Shown: piece by piece, positions 1-12,895 of the stretch
Numbering within the stretch: the stretch's first letter is position 1
How the letters are laid out: every line of letters begins with the position of its first letter
Assembly: GCA_028023455.1 (NCBI GenBank)
Contig: JAQFVV010006632.1
Location: 310,001-374,000 of the forward strand
Reading direction: 5' to 3'
Origin: Epiperipatus broadwayi
Taxonomy: Eukaryota; Onychophora; Udeonychophora; Euonychophora; Peripatidae
Length of the DNA: 64,000 bases
Translations under genes and position numbers: made by a program
The notes under the pieces: generated by a model
The model's database searches: none
What the model was told of the DNA's origin: nothing
Seen by the model: the letters and a program-made list of their open reading frames with translations, nothing else

Positions 1-52
1 TCAGAGTGATGATATAATGAACAACATAAAATAAAATAATTCAAAACAAAGC

Positions 53-256
53 AAAACTCTCCATATAATAGTGCCATCTTGTGCTAACAAGAGCAATCAA
101 TGGATGCCAAAAACTAGTCTGGAGATATTGGATGAGTAGGCACTAGATAGGGATTTTATGCACAAGCCTTCTGGCATCCATTGCTTTGTTTTGAATTGTT
201 TAATAACAATTATATGCTAGTATGAGATAGTGATCATGTGATGTTTAGTGGTTTAT
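53..256 (+). repeat. Family A MITE-like repeat, copy 1
   Basis: A non-coding dispersed repeat that recurs near 4.2, 20.9, 39.0, 39.4, 42.2, 51.4, 53.2 and 57.9 kb. The copies share the opening block AAACTCTCCATA-NAGTAGTGCCA, a middle block TCAATGGATG, and a right terminus reading GATCATGTGATGTTTAGTGG (232-251 here). The inverse of that terminus opens other copies, so the family has terminal inverted repeats. This copy also contains an internal inversion: ATGGATGCCA near 100 pairs with TGGCATCCAT near 173. There is no ORF. It is most likely a non-autonomous DNA transposon. Confidence 0.55.
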
Positions 257-633
257 AAAATAAAATACATAACTAGATAAATAATACCATAAAAAATTTA
301 AACAATAAAATTAATAAAATAATTAAAACACACTTTATGTAAAAATCATCACAAAATGTCAGTACCTGTCCAAATTGATATGGTGTTAGAATTTTTTCAG
401 TTACTTCGATAATTATAAATTAATTTTCATATTTTAAAGCAAAATTTGCTAGATTTATTACAAATCCACCTTCATTCATTCATATTAAAAAAAACTTGAA
501 AAAAAAATTGTAATTTTCTGAAAAAATCTTTACACTTCATATCATTGGTAATGTTTATATATTTTGTTCTTATTTACAAATCAGTTTTTAACTGAAACAC
601 AGGCTTGTTATATACCTGTGGCTATATATATGT

Positions 634-1039
634 AATATAGGGTATATGAGCACAGACTTTCACACCACCCACCTCTCTCCACTCTATCTAATAACACTGA
701 TACACCTAAACACATATATGCTGAAAAGATAAATAATCATCAATATACATATTTCATGCTAAACCAGAAATCATCAGTTGGTCCAGACTATCATCTTTAC
801 ACACATATATAGTATAAGTGCTCAGATATATATTAAGATAGACTATCCTCATAGTTTAATGGACAGGCTTCAATCCACTCCACACTCCAACTCTTCAACC
901 ATCCATCCAATTGAAAATGTGATGATGGAATGCTCAAAGGCCACCTTTTCAGCATATATGTGTTTAGGTGTATCAGTGTTATTAGATAGAGTGGAGAGAG
1001 GTGGATGGTGTGAAAGTCTGTGCTCATATACCCTATATT
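634..1039. mobile_element. Family B fold-back element with ~95-bp inverted arms
   Basis: The left arm (634-727) begins AATATAGGGTATATGAGCAC. The right arm (946-1039) is its near-perfect reverse complement and ends GTGCTCATATACCCTATATT. Both arms carry the CACTCTATCTAATAACACTG block. The centre (about 730-945) has the phrases CATCAGTTGGTCCAGA and GGACAGGCTTCAATCCACTC, seen again in the copies near 16.4, 16.8, 37.7, 38.2 and 49.5 kb. The two short ORFs on opposite strands here are mirror images of the arms and are not genes. A non-autonomous fold-back/MITE is the best reading. Confidence 0.7.
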
Positions 1040-4000
1040 AAATCAGTTTTTAAATATTTATAAAATTTAAATATGTTTTTTTAAATATTTTTTTATAAAA
1101 TTAAATTAAAAAGAAATCAGGTTGAATTTATTGTTTTAATATAAAGATTTTATACAGAAATGAAAGGTTGAGCTTTTCCAAAATATTTCCACCATGTGTA
1201 ACAATAAAATATGTTTGAAAGAGTTAATGTATACACTAAGCAAAAAAATTCACATTAAAATTGTAATATAATTTGAATAAAAAATATTTTTTGTCTCTCA
1301 TATTTTAGATAAATATATAAAAAAAAAAGTAATTTATCAGTCTTTTGAGCTGCAATTGAGGTGGTATGATGGTGGGTGTGATCATTACATTCTATAAGAT
1401 GTGATACGTTGGACTATTTCCATCATTTATGAGTGAATGTTAAATGTATCGAAAATTTTAAACTTTATTTAAACTTTCCCAATACATCAACTTGTTAGTA
1501 ATAACACACAAATAGACAATACAGGTTAGTAATTATCACATCTTATAATATACCATCATTACAAACCTTCAGACATATTACTTTCTATGTTATTTTAAAA
1601 TGTATGTATATCTGATATTATGGTATGTAATGGACTACAGCAGTTCTTTCTTTGAAGCTTTCATTCTAATGTATTAATTTTAAAAAAATGTCTACATAAT
1701 ATCAGCATTTTATGGACCTTTACAGGTCTTTGTGTGTGATTGACAGTACCTTCTATTGTTATGACAAAGCTATGAAGAAAGTGGCTTAGAAACAAGCTTT
1801 GTGATTGGCAGGTGCTTTAGATTTTTCTACACTAGAATTAAGCAAGAATTAAATGTGCTTTTCAGTAATTATGATAATGATGCCATATTTTTGTAAACGT
1901 GTTATTATTAAACCATAAATTACATCAGTAGTAGGGGATTGTCTTTAAAATACTGCTCTTAGAAAGATTGTTATAAGAACTGGAAGCTTCCATTACTGGC
2001 TAAAAAAATTTCTTTTGTGAAAACTGTAAGTAAAATATTTTAATAACAATAAATAATTTATTAACTTTTATAATTTTTTTTGATGATAACTAATTCTAAA
2101 TATATTGCTTTTTAATAACATAAAATTCAAATATCTACTATTTCATTCTTCTAACTTTTTGATTAGGTATTGTACAACCAGTACCGATGTGCTCATTTGG
2201 TATTGGTAAGAACTTCATTTAGATATTTTCTTTCATAATTTTAAAATATTAAATTTTAATTATTTACAATTGTAATTATAAAAAGGCTTAAATATATGTA
2301 CTATAAAATATAAATTACATATATAATATACATAAAAAGATTTAATTGCAAAAAAAGCTAAATATGAAGTCATAACTAACATACAATTTGCTGGGCTCTA
2401 TTCAAAATTTTGACAGGCAGAGGTGATGCTGAATGAGTTAATATTAGGCTTTTTTACCTTTCTGTGTTTTTTATTTGTTATATTTTATAATATGTAATTA
2501 TAAAATGTTAAGTAAAAACATTGCTAATATAAATATTTTTTAATTTTTTCAATGCAGAATGTTATGTCTTTCAATAACAGCTGCATGATATTATAAGGTA
2601 CTATAATGATGATGCTACGCTTCAGTTTAAAATCACCCTCTTGTGGCTATCTTTGGTACTATTTTGGCAGTTTTGCATTTATTTGATGGTAAAAATTGAA
2701 ACTAAAATAAATATCATTTATTGTTTTCAAACAAATCTGAAGATGTCAGCATTTTACAAAGAAAATGCTTCAAGCCAAAAATGCTAATGCTTGGTAGATT
2801 ACTTAACCTTAGGTATCAGATGCTGCTTGTAAACTAATTTCTATTGTTGTTAGTCATGGATAATATATATTTTTCATGTTTTATTTAAATATTTATAAAG
2901 GGAAATAACTATTCACACATGGGCTCTTACAATAGTATTAAATCAACATGCATTCACTTGTCATAAATGATTTAAAAGTTTATACTAAGAGCCTATTCTT
3001 AAAAACACCCAACCCTTATTGACCATGCTTAATTATTGCTTGATCTTATTGTGAGCCCATTATTTTAATTGAAAAATTATTTGTACCATTTTAGTTTTTA
3101 TATATAGGCTCTAAACATGAGTAGGGGACTTATGCTTTTAGAACACTTATTGACAGAATTCAGATCATGTTGATTTAATATCAATTTAATAATGCATGTG
3201 TGAAGAAAAATTTCCTTCCACAAGATTACATTTATGTAAATCATGATATTATTATTCATTAAATATTTATGAATATTTTTATACAAAATTTGCATATTAA
3301 TTATTAAAAAAATAAATACATACACGATTACACTTAAATTTTAATTAAATGTTTTATTTTTAAAAATACAAGTTAAGAAATTCATAGTTACCATAAGAAA
3401 GAAACTATGACCAATAAAGCTTTTCCAAACACAATAGTGTGTAACTTTTGTGATATTTTAATAATTATAAATACAATTGTACCTTTTAGAACAAAATTTC
3501 ATAGCTTTATGATGATTTTAACAATCATTTGTTAAGGTTTTAGAAATGAAATGTAATCAACAGTTACTTTTTTTTACTACCTACTTTCTGATCATCTAAA
3601 GAACAACTTATTGTTTTTATTATGTACTTCATTTTGTTATTATTTTTTTTATATTTACAAAGCACAAATATGATTTTTTAGAATGTGTCTGTTTATAAAC
3701 TTAAAAGATTTCTTATGCATCAGGTACAATTTATTGATTATAATATAGAAGAAAGGTTTTAATCCTAAAATAGAATGTCGAACTATAACTCAATCTGTGA
3801 CCAAAAATATATATTTGAGTCTGATAGTCGAAAATCATTCGGAATTATCTGATGATCATCTTATGATGGTTATAATGAGCACATTAAATGTCAGTATTTG
3901 ATTTCTGATAGGCTAATGTAAAGTTACATTTATAAAATGAGTCTGTGAATCAAGCACATCTTCATTGACACTTCAATGGTAGAGTAAAAAAACAAATACA

Positions 4001-4165
4001 GCTGAAAACTTAAAAGGTGGTAAATTATTTATTATATCAAGATGGCAGATGTCTTAGGTGACCTGTGAAGATGGAAATTTGTGTTTATGTATGCCTTCTA
4101 AAGATAATATATATGAAGATATCATATATATATATATATATTTGAAGATACCATATACTTAAAAT
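1040..4165. other. AT-rich non-coding stretch
   Basis: No coding region was recognised. Bases 1365-1560 contain an imperfect inverted pair (CATTCTATAAGATGTGATA near 1387, TATCACATCTTATAATATA near 1534). A block at about 1434-1530 (CCAATACATCAACTTGTTAG and onward) resembles 17880-17965 and marks a low-copy dispersed repeat. The rest is poly(A/T) and degenerate intergenic sequence. Confidence 0.5.
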
Positions 4166-4330
4166 AGTAGTAAACTTTCCATACAGTAGTGACATCCAGT
4201 GCAGATCATGGTAATCAATGGATGCAAGAAGATTTGTGCATAAAATCTCTGTCTAGTGTCCATGAGGCAATTGATATATGTTTAATAGGTAGATCTAAAA
4301 TACTGTACTGAACATTATACACATTTTAAG
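4166..4330 (+). repeat. Family A repeat fragment
   Basis: The shared core AAACTTTCCATACAGTAGTG, then AATCAATGGATGCAAGAAG, then TTTGTGCATAAAATCTCTGT matches the other family A copies. Both ends are degraded and there is no ORF. Confidence 0.5.
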
Positions 4331-4502
4331 AAAACAACAATTCGTTAATAACCAGAGGTAAACTTTTAATATTGCAATTAGAATTTTGCATCAAATTTAG
4401 ATGCATAGTAATTCTAAATTTATGTTAAATTTTTTATTTGCATTCCTTCCCTGCCCACACTTTTATTGTATTTGTGTTTAAACTCAATTCTCAATAATAA
4501 GG

Positions 4503-4722
4503 TTAATTAGAGAATATGAACCCAAACTTTCAAACCCCCCTCAGTCATACACTCCATCTTATACGACAGACACACATGACCACATATCTGTGAAAAAGAT
4601 AAATGATATCCACGCATTTATCTTTTTCACATTTATATAGTCATGTGTGCTGATCATACAAGATGGAGTGGATGACTGAAAGGAGCTTGAAAGTCTGGGT
4701 TCGAATCTTCTGTAATTACATC
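4503..4722. mobile_element. Short fold-back element, family B-related
   Basis: The arms are inverted copies of each other. CCAAACTTTCAAACCCCCCT near 4523 pairs with GGAGCTTGAAAGTCTGGG near 4682, and CTCCATCTTATACGACAGAC pairs with a block containing ATACAAGATGGAGTGGATGA. The centre pairs GTGAAAAAGATAAATG with TTTATCTTTTTCAC. It resembles the fold-back at 16330-16575 in arm sequence (GACTTTCAA, CATGTGTATCAG-like) and is treated as a shorter subfamily. Confidence 0.6.
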
Positions 4723-5110
4723 TACCTTAAAAGTATATATAATATACTTGTATTTAAATATTAATAATACTATTAATGTTTTTTTTTCTTTCTGTCTCTC
4801 TTTCATCATTATAAACAACATTTTATGCTATGCTCACCCACCAGATTTTATTCTTAATTTAATTTCAATAAAATGCATTCCAGCTTAAATAAAAGTATTT
4901 TTGTCAGAATATTTTCTATGGAAAAAGAAAAAGTCTTATATTTCTTATTTTATATTTTCAATTTTAATATTTCACTTTTAATATCCCCCCCCCCCATTTT
5001 TCTTAAGGCAAATTAAAGATTCATATTTCATTTAACGATTTTCTAAGAGTCGTAAATAAATCAATTATGTTTATAAATCACACATATACAAAGAAAATTA
5101 AAATGATAAA

Positions 5111-5246
5111 TAAAAACGGCATTCAGTCAAGCATTGTTAGCAGAGAGGTCAGCGCAATGGCCTTGCAAGCAAGCAGTTGCTTGCAGACAGTTGTTGCGGG
5201 TTCGCTACTCGGCCGATGCTATGACATATGAAAAAAACGGCGTTCA
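5111..5246 (+). mobile_element. tRNA-derived SINE, family 1, copy 1, with target-site duplication
   Basis: The body at about 5127-5227 starts GTCAAGCATTGTTAGC. It has an A-box-like TTAGCAGAGAGGTCA, a CTTGCAAGCAAG anticodon-arm-like block, and a B-box-like GCGGGTTCGCTACTCGGCC, followed by GATGCTATGACATATG and an A-run. It is flanked by direct repeats AAAACGGCATTCA on the left and AAAACGGCGTTCA on the right, as expected of target-primed insertion. The spacing between boxes suggests a class II (Leu/Ser-like) tRNA ancestor, which is inference. Related copies lie at 17291, 20311, 36103 (minus) and 54094 (minus). Confidence 0.85.
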
Positions 5247-5344
5247 ATATTTTATTTATTTATTTAGCATATGGATATTTTTAGAGCTTAACTGATAAAG
5301 CAAATATAGAGTAATATTTAAGACTTAACCTCCATTGAATTTAA

Positions 5345-5818
5345 GTACAATCACTTAACAAGAAAAGTCAAACAATTCTATCACAAACTAAACTCTCAAT
5401 CCTCCCCAAGGATGATAGATTTTGGCTTCTGCCATACATTCTCACACTAGTAAAAACGTTTAATAATTTTTTCTCCCAACATTTTGTCTGTTTCCGAACC
5501 TCCTCCCCATCAACCAATAGACTAATTAACAATTCCAAGGACAGACTCAAATCTGAACTGACCTCTAAGATCCTATATAAGATTAAATGCCCTCAAACTA
5601 AATGCTAAGCAATATATTATGGAGAATCTTGGGCATCCCTATCCACATGGCTTTCACAACACCAATACTTATTAAAAGAGCATCTGATATTGCCAAAATA
5701 TAGCTCTGTCATCCTGGAACATCAGAAAGAAACAAGAAATATATATGAATCTACATCAGCTGCAATAGAATATGCAATAATGATGCAAAATATAAAATTA
5801 GGGAGGTATGGTATGTAG
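5345..5818 (+). pseudogene. LINE ORF2 C-terminal fragment, L1/Tx1-like
   Basis: One reading frame runs 5345-5608, hits a single TAA (5606-5608), then continues in the same frame to TAG at 5816-5818, about 157 codons in all. It reads LSILPKDDRFWLLPYILTL, then LINNSKDRLKSELTSKILYK, then SWASLSTWLSQHQYLLKEH. This has the character of the region after the reverse transcriptase in L1/Tx1-type LINEs, where tryptophan-rich segments and a (K/S)LY motif are common. The fragment at the right edge of the window (63752 on) may be the more N-terminal part of the same family. Family assignment is by pattern only. The element is dead: 5'-truncated, with one internal stop. Confidence 0.55.
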
Positions 5819-8800
5819 CTAGCAAAACCAATGCAAAGAATCATGCTACTCCATCTTCAAAAAATAGGAACTCCGATTATAATTTATATAAATATCAATA
5901 TCATCTGCCTATATATATATTCTAACCCAATAAATATACCTTCTACTTTCTTTTCCTATTGTGGTTAGTATTTTTTTTTATTATTAGTTTTTTGCACTTT
6001 TCACCCATGACACTAATTTTTCAGGTTGTTGTTAAGGCAACCAAAATAAAGCAACATATCCATTAATTTTCCAATATGATCTAAATACCCTTCATATAAT
6101 ACAATTGTACATTCAATTCTCTTAAGCCATGCCACGATTGTAATAACAACAATAATTGATCACTTATTAATTTAAAGAATAATTATAATAATATTAATCT
6201 CAGGGTTCTTTGTTTCATGTAAGAAAATGCTCGGCAGTATTGTGTTGTCGCATATGACTGGCATTCTGGTCGGCTATAGGAAACATTTATTTTACTTAAA
6301 TTCAATGTGTCTTCATCTCTCATATCAACTGCTATATTATTTAAAGAGATGATAATTCTATTCAATAATGACTTATAATTTTGAATAACACAGCCTTTTT
6401 TTTTTTCAGAATCTCAGTCAGAATAATAAAAAGACAAGGGTGCTTTTTGTGTCCTTCCATCATCCATGACAACACAATAATATAACTAAGATTTATTACT
6501 TAGACAATTTAACTAAATGGGAATGGAATAATGTGCAACCAAAGTTAATGGTTTGGGAATAAATTCATTTTTTATTTTTTATTTTTTTACACAAAGGTGA
6601 ATGTTTAGTCTTAAGTTTTCAACTCCATAAATAATTATCATTAAATTAAAATATAATGACATATTCTGATCTGCTTAATTTTATTTATCTGGTATATTAA
6701 GTTTTTAAGAATTTGGAATGATTTCGGACTCAAGAAAAGGTTTTGCAAATATTGTGCAAACACTTATATTTAGCATATAAAAACAAAAAAAATGAATCTA
6801 CAACAAATTTTAACAAGACTATAATTTATTATTATCACAAAAAAAAAAAAAATATATGAACATTTATTCAATAATCCCATAGTAATACAAAATATAAAAT
6901 ATAACTGACATTAATCTGTATACTCTTTTGGTTATGGACTAGAGGTTACTACTTCTCCTGTATGCAATCATATGGATTGATTAACTAAAAGTACATTTCA
7001 TTACCAATACATTGTTTATTAAATTTTGGTAACCTTGTAGAAGCTTTTATTCAAAATTATTGACTAACTATTTTTTTTTTTTTTTTTTTTTAAATGATTA
7101 ATCCAATCATATGCAATACGCAAAATATTAAATTTATTTTTAATACATTTACTTTATTTATGGTCTTTAATGGGATAACCTATTCTAATTATAGGCCAGT
7201 TATCAGAAGTTACACTTACCATCTTACATTTAACTTAATGCTAACTTAAGTTATGATACAAATTTTATTCATACGTATAATTTTAAATATGAGTATTATT
7301 TAATTACTAACCAGAATTAAATATTGCATTTGAATATTCCTTCAGTAAATAAGCGTTTTAAATTACGCAATTTTAATTACTTTCTCCATTGATTTACTTG
7401 TCAAATACTAGCAATATTTAGCAGAACAATACAGATATTGATCCTAGTTACTAACGCAATATTTATACTAAAGTGGATCTTGAGGAACTAACACCTCCAA
7501 TATATCCTTTATCTTGCCCGAACTTTCAAAATTAAGCACAATAATCAACACCTTCCATGGTGGAGCTATCTTTATTTTCACATGAGGAATATGGAATAAC
7601 CACGAAGGTCTGTAGAGTAATCTACTACATTAAAATATTTTGGTGGTTTCTTGCCTCTTACTTGGGCATACAACGAACACACAACAAATACAATCCTCTC
7701 CTGGGATTTAAATGAATGAAGCATACTAAATGCTAGATAAATTCTTGATCGTCCTATCTATGAGAATCGATCACTTGGGCTATAGACATACCTGAACATT
7801 ATATTTAAAATCTTCCTCTCATGGAAAACAAAGCTTTTGGGGAGATCATTTTTCATCCCACAAAATAAATACATTATAATTATTACCTATGCGAATATTA
7901 AGCATATACCAATGCTATATCTGGGCAGGATAAGTAAATACACTGATTATAATAAACCTATGTTACCGTGTATACTTTGATCAACATCTGAAATCAATGG
8001 ACATCATAGAATAAAAGTATAATAATTTTAATAAAGGAACATTCAAAATAGTTGGTAGCATACTATCTTAAACTAAATAAAGTGGATGTGTTATTTAAGA
8101 ATAATTAGGAATAAATTCCTCAATTAATACAGTATAAATTCGTTTCAAAAATTTAACAAGAAATATTTTGTTATAGCATTTTTTTTTTTTTTTTAGTTAC
8201 TTCTGATAATTTTCAATATTTATTTTACCCCTTAAATATCTAAATATTTTTCCTTTACGTATCTAACATACAAAATTTCTACCTACAATTGCATGTAATA
8301 ATTAAAACATATAGATTTTTTTTTCTTTCGTGTTAAATATCAACTTAACCTATAATAATTATATTAAAACATACCTTTGTCATTACAAGGCTATTAAATA
8401 TCCCTTGACCATACAGACTTTAACCTATGTGATATAACAAAAAAATACATATCATTTATAACTTAGTTTTAAACAATCATTAATTAACAAGTGCATATTC
8501 TCTCATTAGAAAATGTTTTTCTGTTGAGCAATTGGTCCAGGTGAAGAGCTTTATCCAGTCGTATTTCATGAAGCAAGTTTAAAAACAATAAACGCATGGT
8601 ATTATTTCCTTTAAATAAAAGTTTTCTCTTATTTTGTGCGTTTAATAAATTAGGTAAAGAAAAATATAGCAGAATTGAAGATTAATTCTTACTTGAATTA
8701 AACTGCTACAATTTTGGGATCCATAGAAAATAAAATATACATATTCTAACATAACGAACAGTTGACGATAGACGATAAACATACACAATTCTTTTTTTTT

Positions 8801-10260
8801 TATTATTATTATTGACGATACGTACAATTCATATTAGCTAGCTTACTTATGGACGAAAATGCGCAATTTTTCCGAGATTATTCTGATAATAACTGCAGCT
8901 GATTTACAGGTCTAGGAAGTTTTAATAACTCCAACTGATGTGTAATATAATATATCATTTATTTTTATCATTAAGTCACTAAGATATTTGGTTTTGTTCA
9001 TACTTTAGGAATTATAAATTTTTTTTTTAACGGTAACTTCTCCGTAAGAATGCCCCTATATAACTTTTCCTATATTTACTCTGAGAAAGTTTATATTTTT
9101 TTTAAAAAAAAATATACAGGTGCATAATTTAATCTTATTTATCATTATTATTATTTCCAGACAATTCTTGGTGAATAAAACATATTTTAACGTATGTAAC
9201 TACATTACTTGTAAAGGCAGACAATATTGAGAAAGAGCGCGAAAATGTTTCTAGTTAATTTTCCTTGGTTTCAAAATATTTCTTTCAATTATTTTTTTTT
9301 TCTTTCTATACCAAGAAAATATCAATAAATGACATAAAGTTAATAAATAATTAATTTTTTCTTGGAAATCGCTTCTTTTCCTTAATTTAGATATGATATA
9401 ATTTTTCGTGACTCTTTTAGTTACATCTGTCATTTTTGAACTTTAGTGCGAGACAATAACTTTTAAGTATAAAAGGTCTTTAAATAGGTAGATGGCAAAG
9501 AATATCAGGATATCTTATCAAAAAAAATTTAGCCACACATTATATTATTAAAATTTTACTTTGATTACATTTATTTCTGCAAAATAAAATGAAAAAATTG
9601 AGTTACCAAATTTCAGCACTGTTCCTTCCTTGAAAACTAAAAGCAGACTATCTTTTTCAAAAAAAATGATCCTGATTATGAAATTGGTTGTTTCGTTTTG
9701 TTGTTATTTTTTTTTTTTTTACTTTAGCGACCTCTTACAGAAAAATAATCATTTGATTATAACATAAACAAAAGAAAGGAAAAAACCAATTACAATCATA
9801 TAGTTTTAGTATTATTTACCTGGATTACAAAGTAATTTGACAATATAAAAAAATAATAATAAATACATTAAATTAACAATCAGTGATGTATAATTCTTTA
9901 AACATTATTTTTTTTTTTACAAAAAGAAATTACCAGAAGTTATTGTGCTTTATGATAAGACACTCATCCACTCTCCCCTCTACCCATCCAAAATCAATTA
10001 CTGTTTAGCTTTTATACCATATTAATTTGCTCTAATTATTAATATCTCAATTAAATTATTCATGTTCTCTCTTTAAAAATGACATTGAGTTATTAAATCT
10101 ATTAGTTATTCACCCAAAACATGCCAAAGTGAGTGAATAGCATACTTTATTAATCAATTATTACTATTGTTATTTTATCTTTTTATTTCTTTAAAGAATA
10201 GCATTGTTTTCCTGCAGAAATAATGCCAAGTAAACCAAGTGTCAATAACACTAGGTTACA
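5819..10260. other. AT-rich non-coding stretch, no recognised gene
   Basis: Mostly low-complexity DNA with T-runs at about 7071-7092, 8180-8195 and 9708-9720. The segment 7440-8050 is less AT-rich and gives broken open frames with tryptophan-rich stretches near 7640, which could be decayed LINE sequence but could not be assigned. No splice structure, tRNA or clear repeat boundaries were identified. Confidence 0.45.
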
Positions 10261-10774
10261 ATATATATATATATCATCAACTATTATCAATCCACTATAG
10301 GATACAATATATATATATATCATCAACTATTATCAATCCACTGCAGGATAAAGGTCTCTCCAATTTCAATCTGACTTCTATCTTTAGCTTCTCTTCTCCA
10401 CATCATCTTTGCACACATTCTTATTTCATCCATCCATCTCACATGTTGTCTCTTTCTAGTCTTTTACAATCTCTTCAAATCTACTTTAAGATTTCATTTG
10501 TCAATCTATTGTCATTTTTTTAGCAATATCTTCAGCTCAACTCCACTTCAGTCTTTTAATTTTTCAATGAGGTCAGTAATACCTGTTTGTTATCTTACCC
10601 ATATATTGCATTTTCGATCTCTTCCTGTTACTCCCAACATGCATCTCTCCATATTCTTTGAGTGGTCTGAAGTCTCTGAATTGCTCTTCTATTAAGTGCC
10701 CAAGTCTCAGATCCATAAGCAAGAACTGGTAAAACACATTTATTAAAAATCTTTTTCAAACACATAGGCATATT

Positions 10775-11425
10775 TCATTTTAATATCAAGTTATTTCTAC
10801 CAAAAGCACTCCAACTAAGTTTAATTATATGATTAATTTCATCAATTATGTTTCCATCTGTATTAATAATCTGACCAAGGTATTTGTAGCTGTTAACTTC
10901 TTCCAACTCATCATAATCAATCTTTATTTTTATATTTTGAGAAAATCCATTAAACATTATTTTAGTTTTATAACATTTATCTTTAGTTCTACTTTCCTAC
11001 TTTCATTTGATAACTTCTGCAACATTTCCTGCAGGTCTAAATCATTACTTCCAAAAACAACTACACAATCTGCAAAATCTAAATGACTTAAGTAATCTCC
11101 ATTTACTTTTACTCCATTAGCTTTCCATTTTAATCCACAAAATACTTCTTGCAGCACTGCTGAAAAAGTTTTGGAGATATGGAATCACATGTCTTACACC
11201 CTTCTCAATGTTGACTTTCCTAGTATCATTATGTAATTTAATTGTTGCTGTTGCATTTTTATAAATATTTTTTAAAATATGACAGTATCCGGGATCTATA
11301 TCTTCATGATCCAATGCTTTCATCACAGAAGAAATGTTTATAGAATCAAATACCTTTTCATAATCTACAAATCCAAAGCATAATGGCAACTCATATTCAT
11401 TTGTCCTTTCTATAACTTCTCTCAA
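10775..11425 (-). pseudogene. RTE LINE reverse transcriptase (three frame-shifted pieces)
   Basis: Piece 1 (11117-11425) carries LPLCFGFVDYEKVFDSINIS, the palm aspartate motif, and then KNIYKNATATIKLHNDTRKV. The expected GVRQGDSISP motif is destroyed by a small deletion relative to the copy at 31264-31290. Piece 2 (10957-11157) has DYLSHLDFADCVVVF, where the catalytic FADD is changed to FADC. Piece 3 (10775-10957) has NSYKYLGQIINTDGN, the thumb-proximal YLG motif. The order and spacing match an RTE-clade RT. The loss of the QGD and FADD motifs makes it inactive. Confidence 0.85.
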
Positions 11426-12462
11426 TACCTGGATATGATCTACTGTACTAAAACCACTTTTAAATCCAGCTTGTTCTCTTGGTTAGTGGAAATCCAATGT
11501 TCTCTGTAGATGAGTTGTAATTATGTTAGTAAAAATTTTGTATAAAACTGATAAAAGGCTGATATAGGTCTGTAGTTTCTAATGTCTTCTTTATCATCTT
11601 TTTTAAATATTAATATTGATACTGCATTCTTTCAATCATCTGGTACATCTTTATCATTTAGACATTTGGTATAAAACTTTGCTAAAAAAATTTCTATTTT
11701 TTCACCTGCTTCTTTTAATATATCAATTATAATTCCATCATTACCTGGATCCTATCCTTTTTTTCATAAATTTAATTGCATGTCTCACTTCTTCTTTTAA
11801 AATTCTGGGCAATTCAGAAGATATAATAGATATAGGAGGTACTTGTTCTTCATTACTATATAACTCTTGATAGAAGTCTTTTAGCCATTTCATGATGTCA
11901 TGTCTCTTTTTAGTAATAATTCTATTTTTTATATCAGATATAAACTTCCTACCAGTACCAAAATGTTGCTTTACACTCTTAAGACTTTTATTCTCTTCTA
12001 GACAGCTTTCCTTGCTAGTTTATAGTTATACTTTTTTATCTCATTTTCAACTCTTTTTAATACCATTTTACAAAATTCAAGATATTCAATCCTTTTTCAT
12101 GCTTCATTTTTGTATATTTTCATATTCCTTCTTTTCTTCATAAATTCTCTAGTCTCAGTAGAAATTTTATTGGTCAATTACTGTTTTTTTTCTACCAGCT
12201 ATCTTTGTTGCAGTTTTAAAAAATGTATCAGTTATTTTCATATTAATTTCATTCAAATCTGAATCATGTTCAAAATCTACTAATACTTGAAACCAATTTG
12301 TAAATTCTAATTTAAATTCATTAGAATGTTTTTGAAGATTAGGAATATCAACAGTATCTAGTTTTGCATTAACACATATCTTATTTCAAACTAATCGATG
12401 ATAACTTCCTGTGTTAAATTTATTAAAAACATTACAATCTTGAAATATGTATTTTCTGTTAG

Positions 12463-12864
12463 TCAAAATATAAACCAATTCTGCTGTACCTTCATTTGGA
12501 TGCTTCCATGTCCATTTCCTTTTAATATTTTCTTAAAAAAAGAATTCGTAATATAACATTTTTCTTTTTCTGCAAACTCCACAAGTCTATGTCCTCTCTC
12601 ATTTCTATTACCATAACCAAAATTACCTACAGCACTTTCATCTTTCATTTGTTTACCAATTCTAGTATTAAAGTCTCCCATAACAAGTTTAAAATGTTGT
12701 TTACTCTGATAAAAATACTTTTGTTCATCCATATAAAAATCTTCTACTACTTCATCACTATGAGAACTTGTTGGGGGATAAACCTGAATTATCTGCATTT
12801 GGTATCTGCTATTAAGTTGTATAACTAATCTTGCCACTCTGTCCAATACACCATCAATCTCCAC
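12463..12864 (-). pseudogene. RTE LINE apurinic-like endonuclease domain (fragment)
   Basis: 133 codons are open. Diagnostic segments are RYQMQIIQVYPPTSSHSDEV, FKLVMGDFNTRIGKQ and GYGNRNERGHRLVEFAEKEK, followed by CYITNSFF. The GDFN motif is the catalytic core of the exonuclease-endonuclease-phosphatase fold that RTE elements use to nick the target for target-primed reverse transcription. The N-terminal part of the domain is missing and the C-terminal SDH motif is not reached in this frame, so the piece cannot be active. It lies 5' of the RT remnants in the same element. Confidence 0.85.
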
Positions 12865-12895
12865 AATATTTTCTCTATATATACATGTATATATT

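Larger units (their letters stand above)
10261..12895 (-). mobile_element. RTE-type LINE copy 1, decayed, near full length
   Basis: A minus-strand non-LTR retrotransposon. Read from high to low coordinate it has an endonuclease piece (12463-12864), a linker, reverse transcriptase pieces (11425 down to 10775), a C-terminal tail and an AT-rich 3' end. It aligns over most of its length with the copy at 30384-32370, of which it is a more degraded relative. The 3' terminus is duplicated: a block of about 57 bp containing ATATCATCAACTATTATCAA occurs at 10261-10318 and again at 10306-10361. Many single-base indels break the ORF. Its 5' end at about 12895 falls near a short TA-rich tract. Confidence 0.85.

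Noticed and set aside
7440-8050. Decayed LINE reverse transcriptase suggested by tryptophan-rich frames
   Set aside because: No ordered motifs could be lined up. Frames are short and interrupted.
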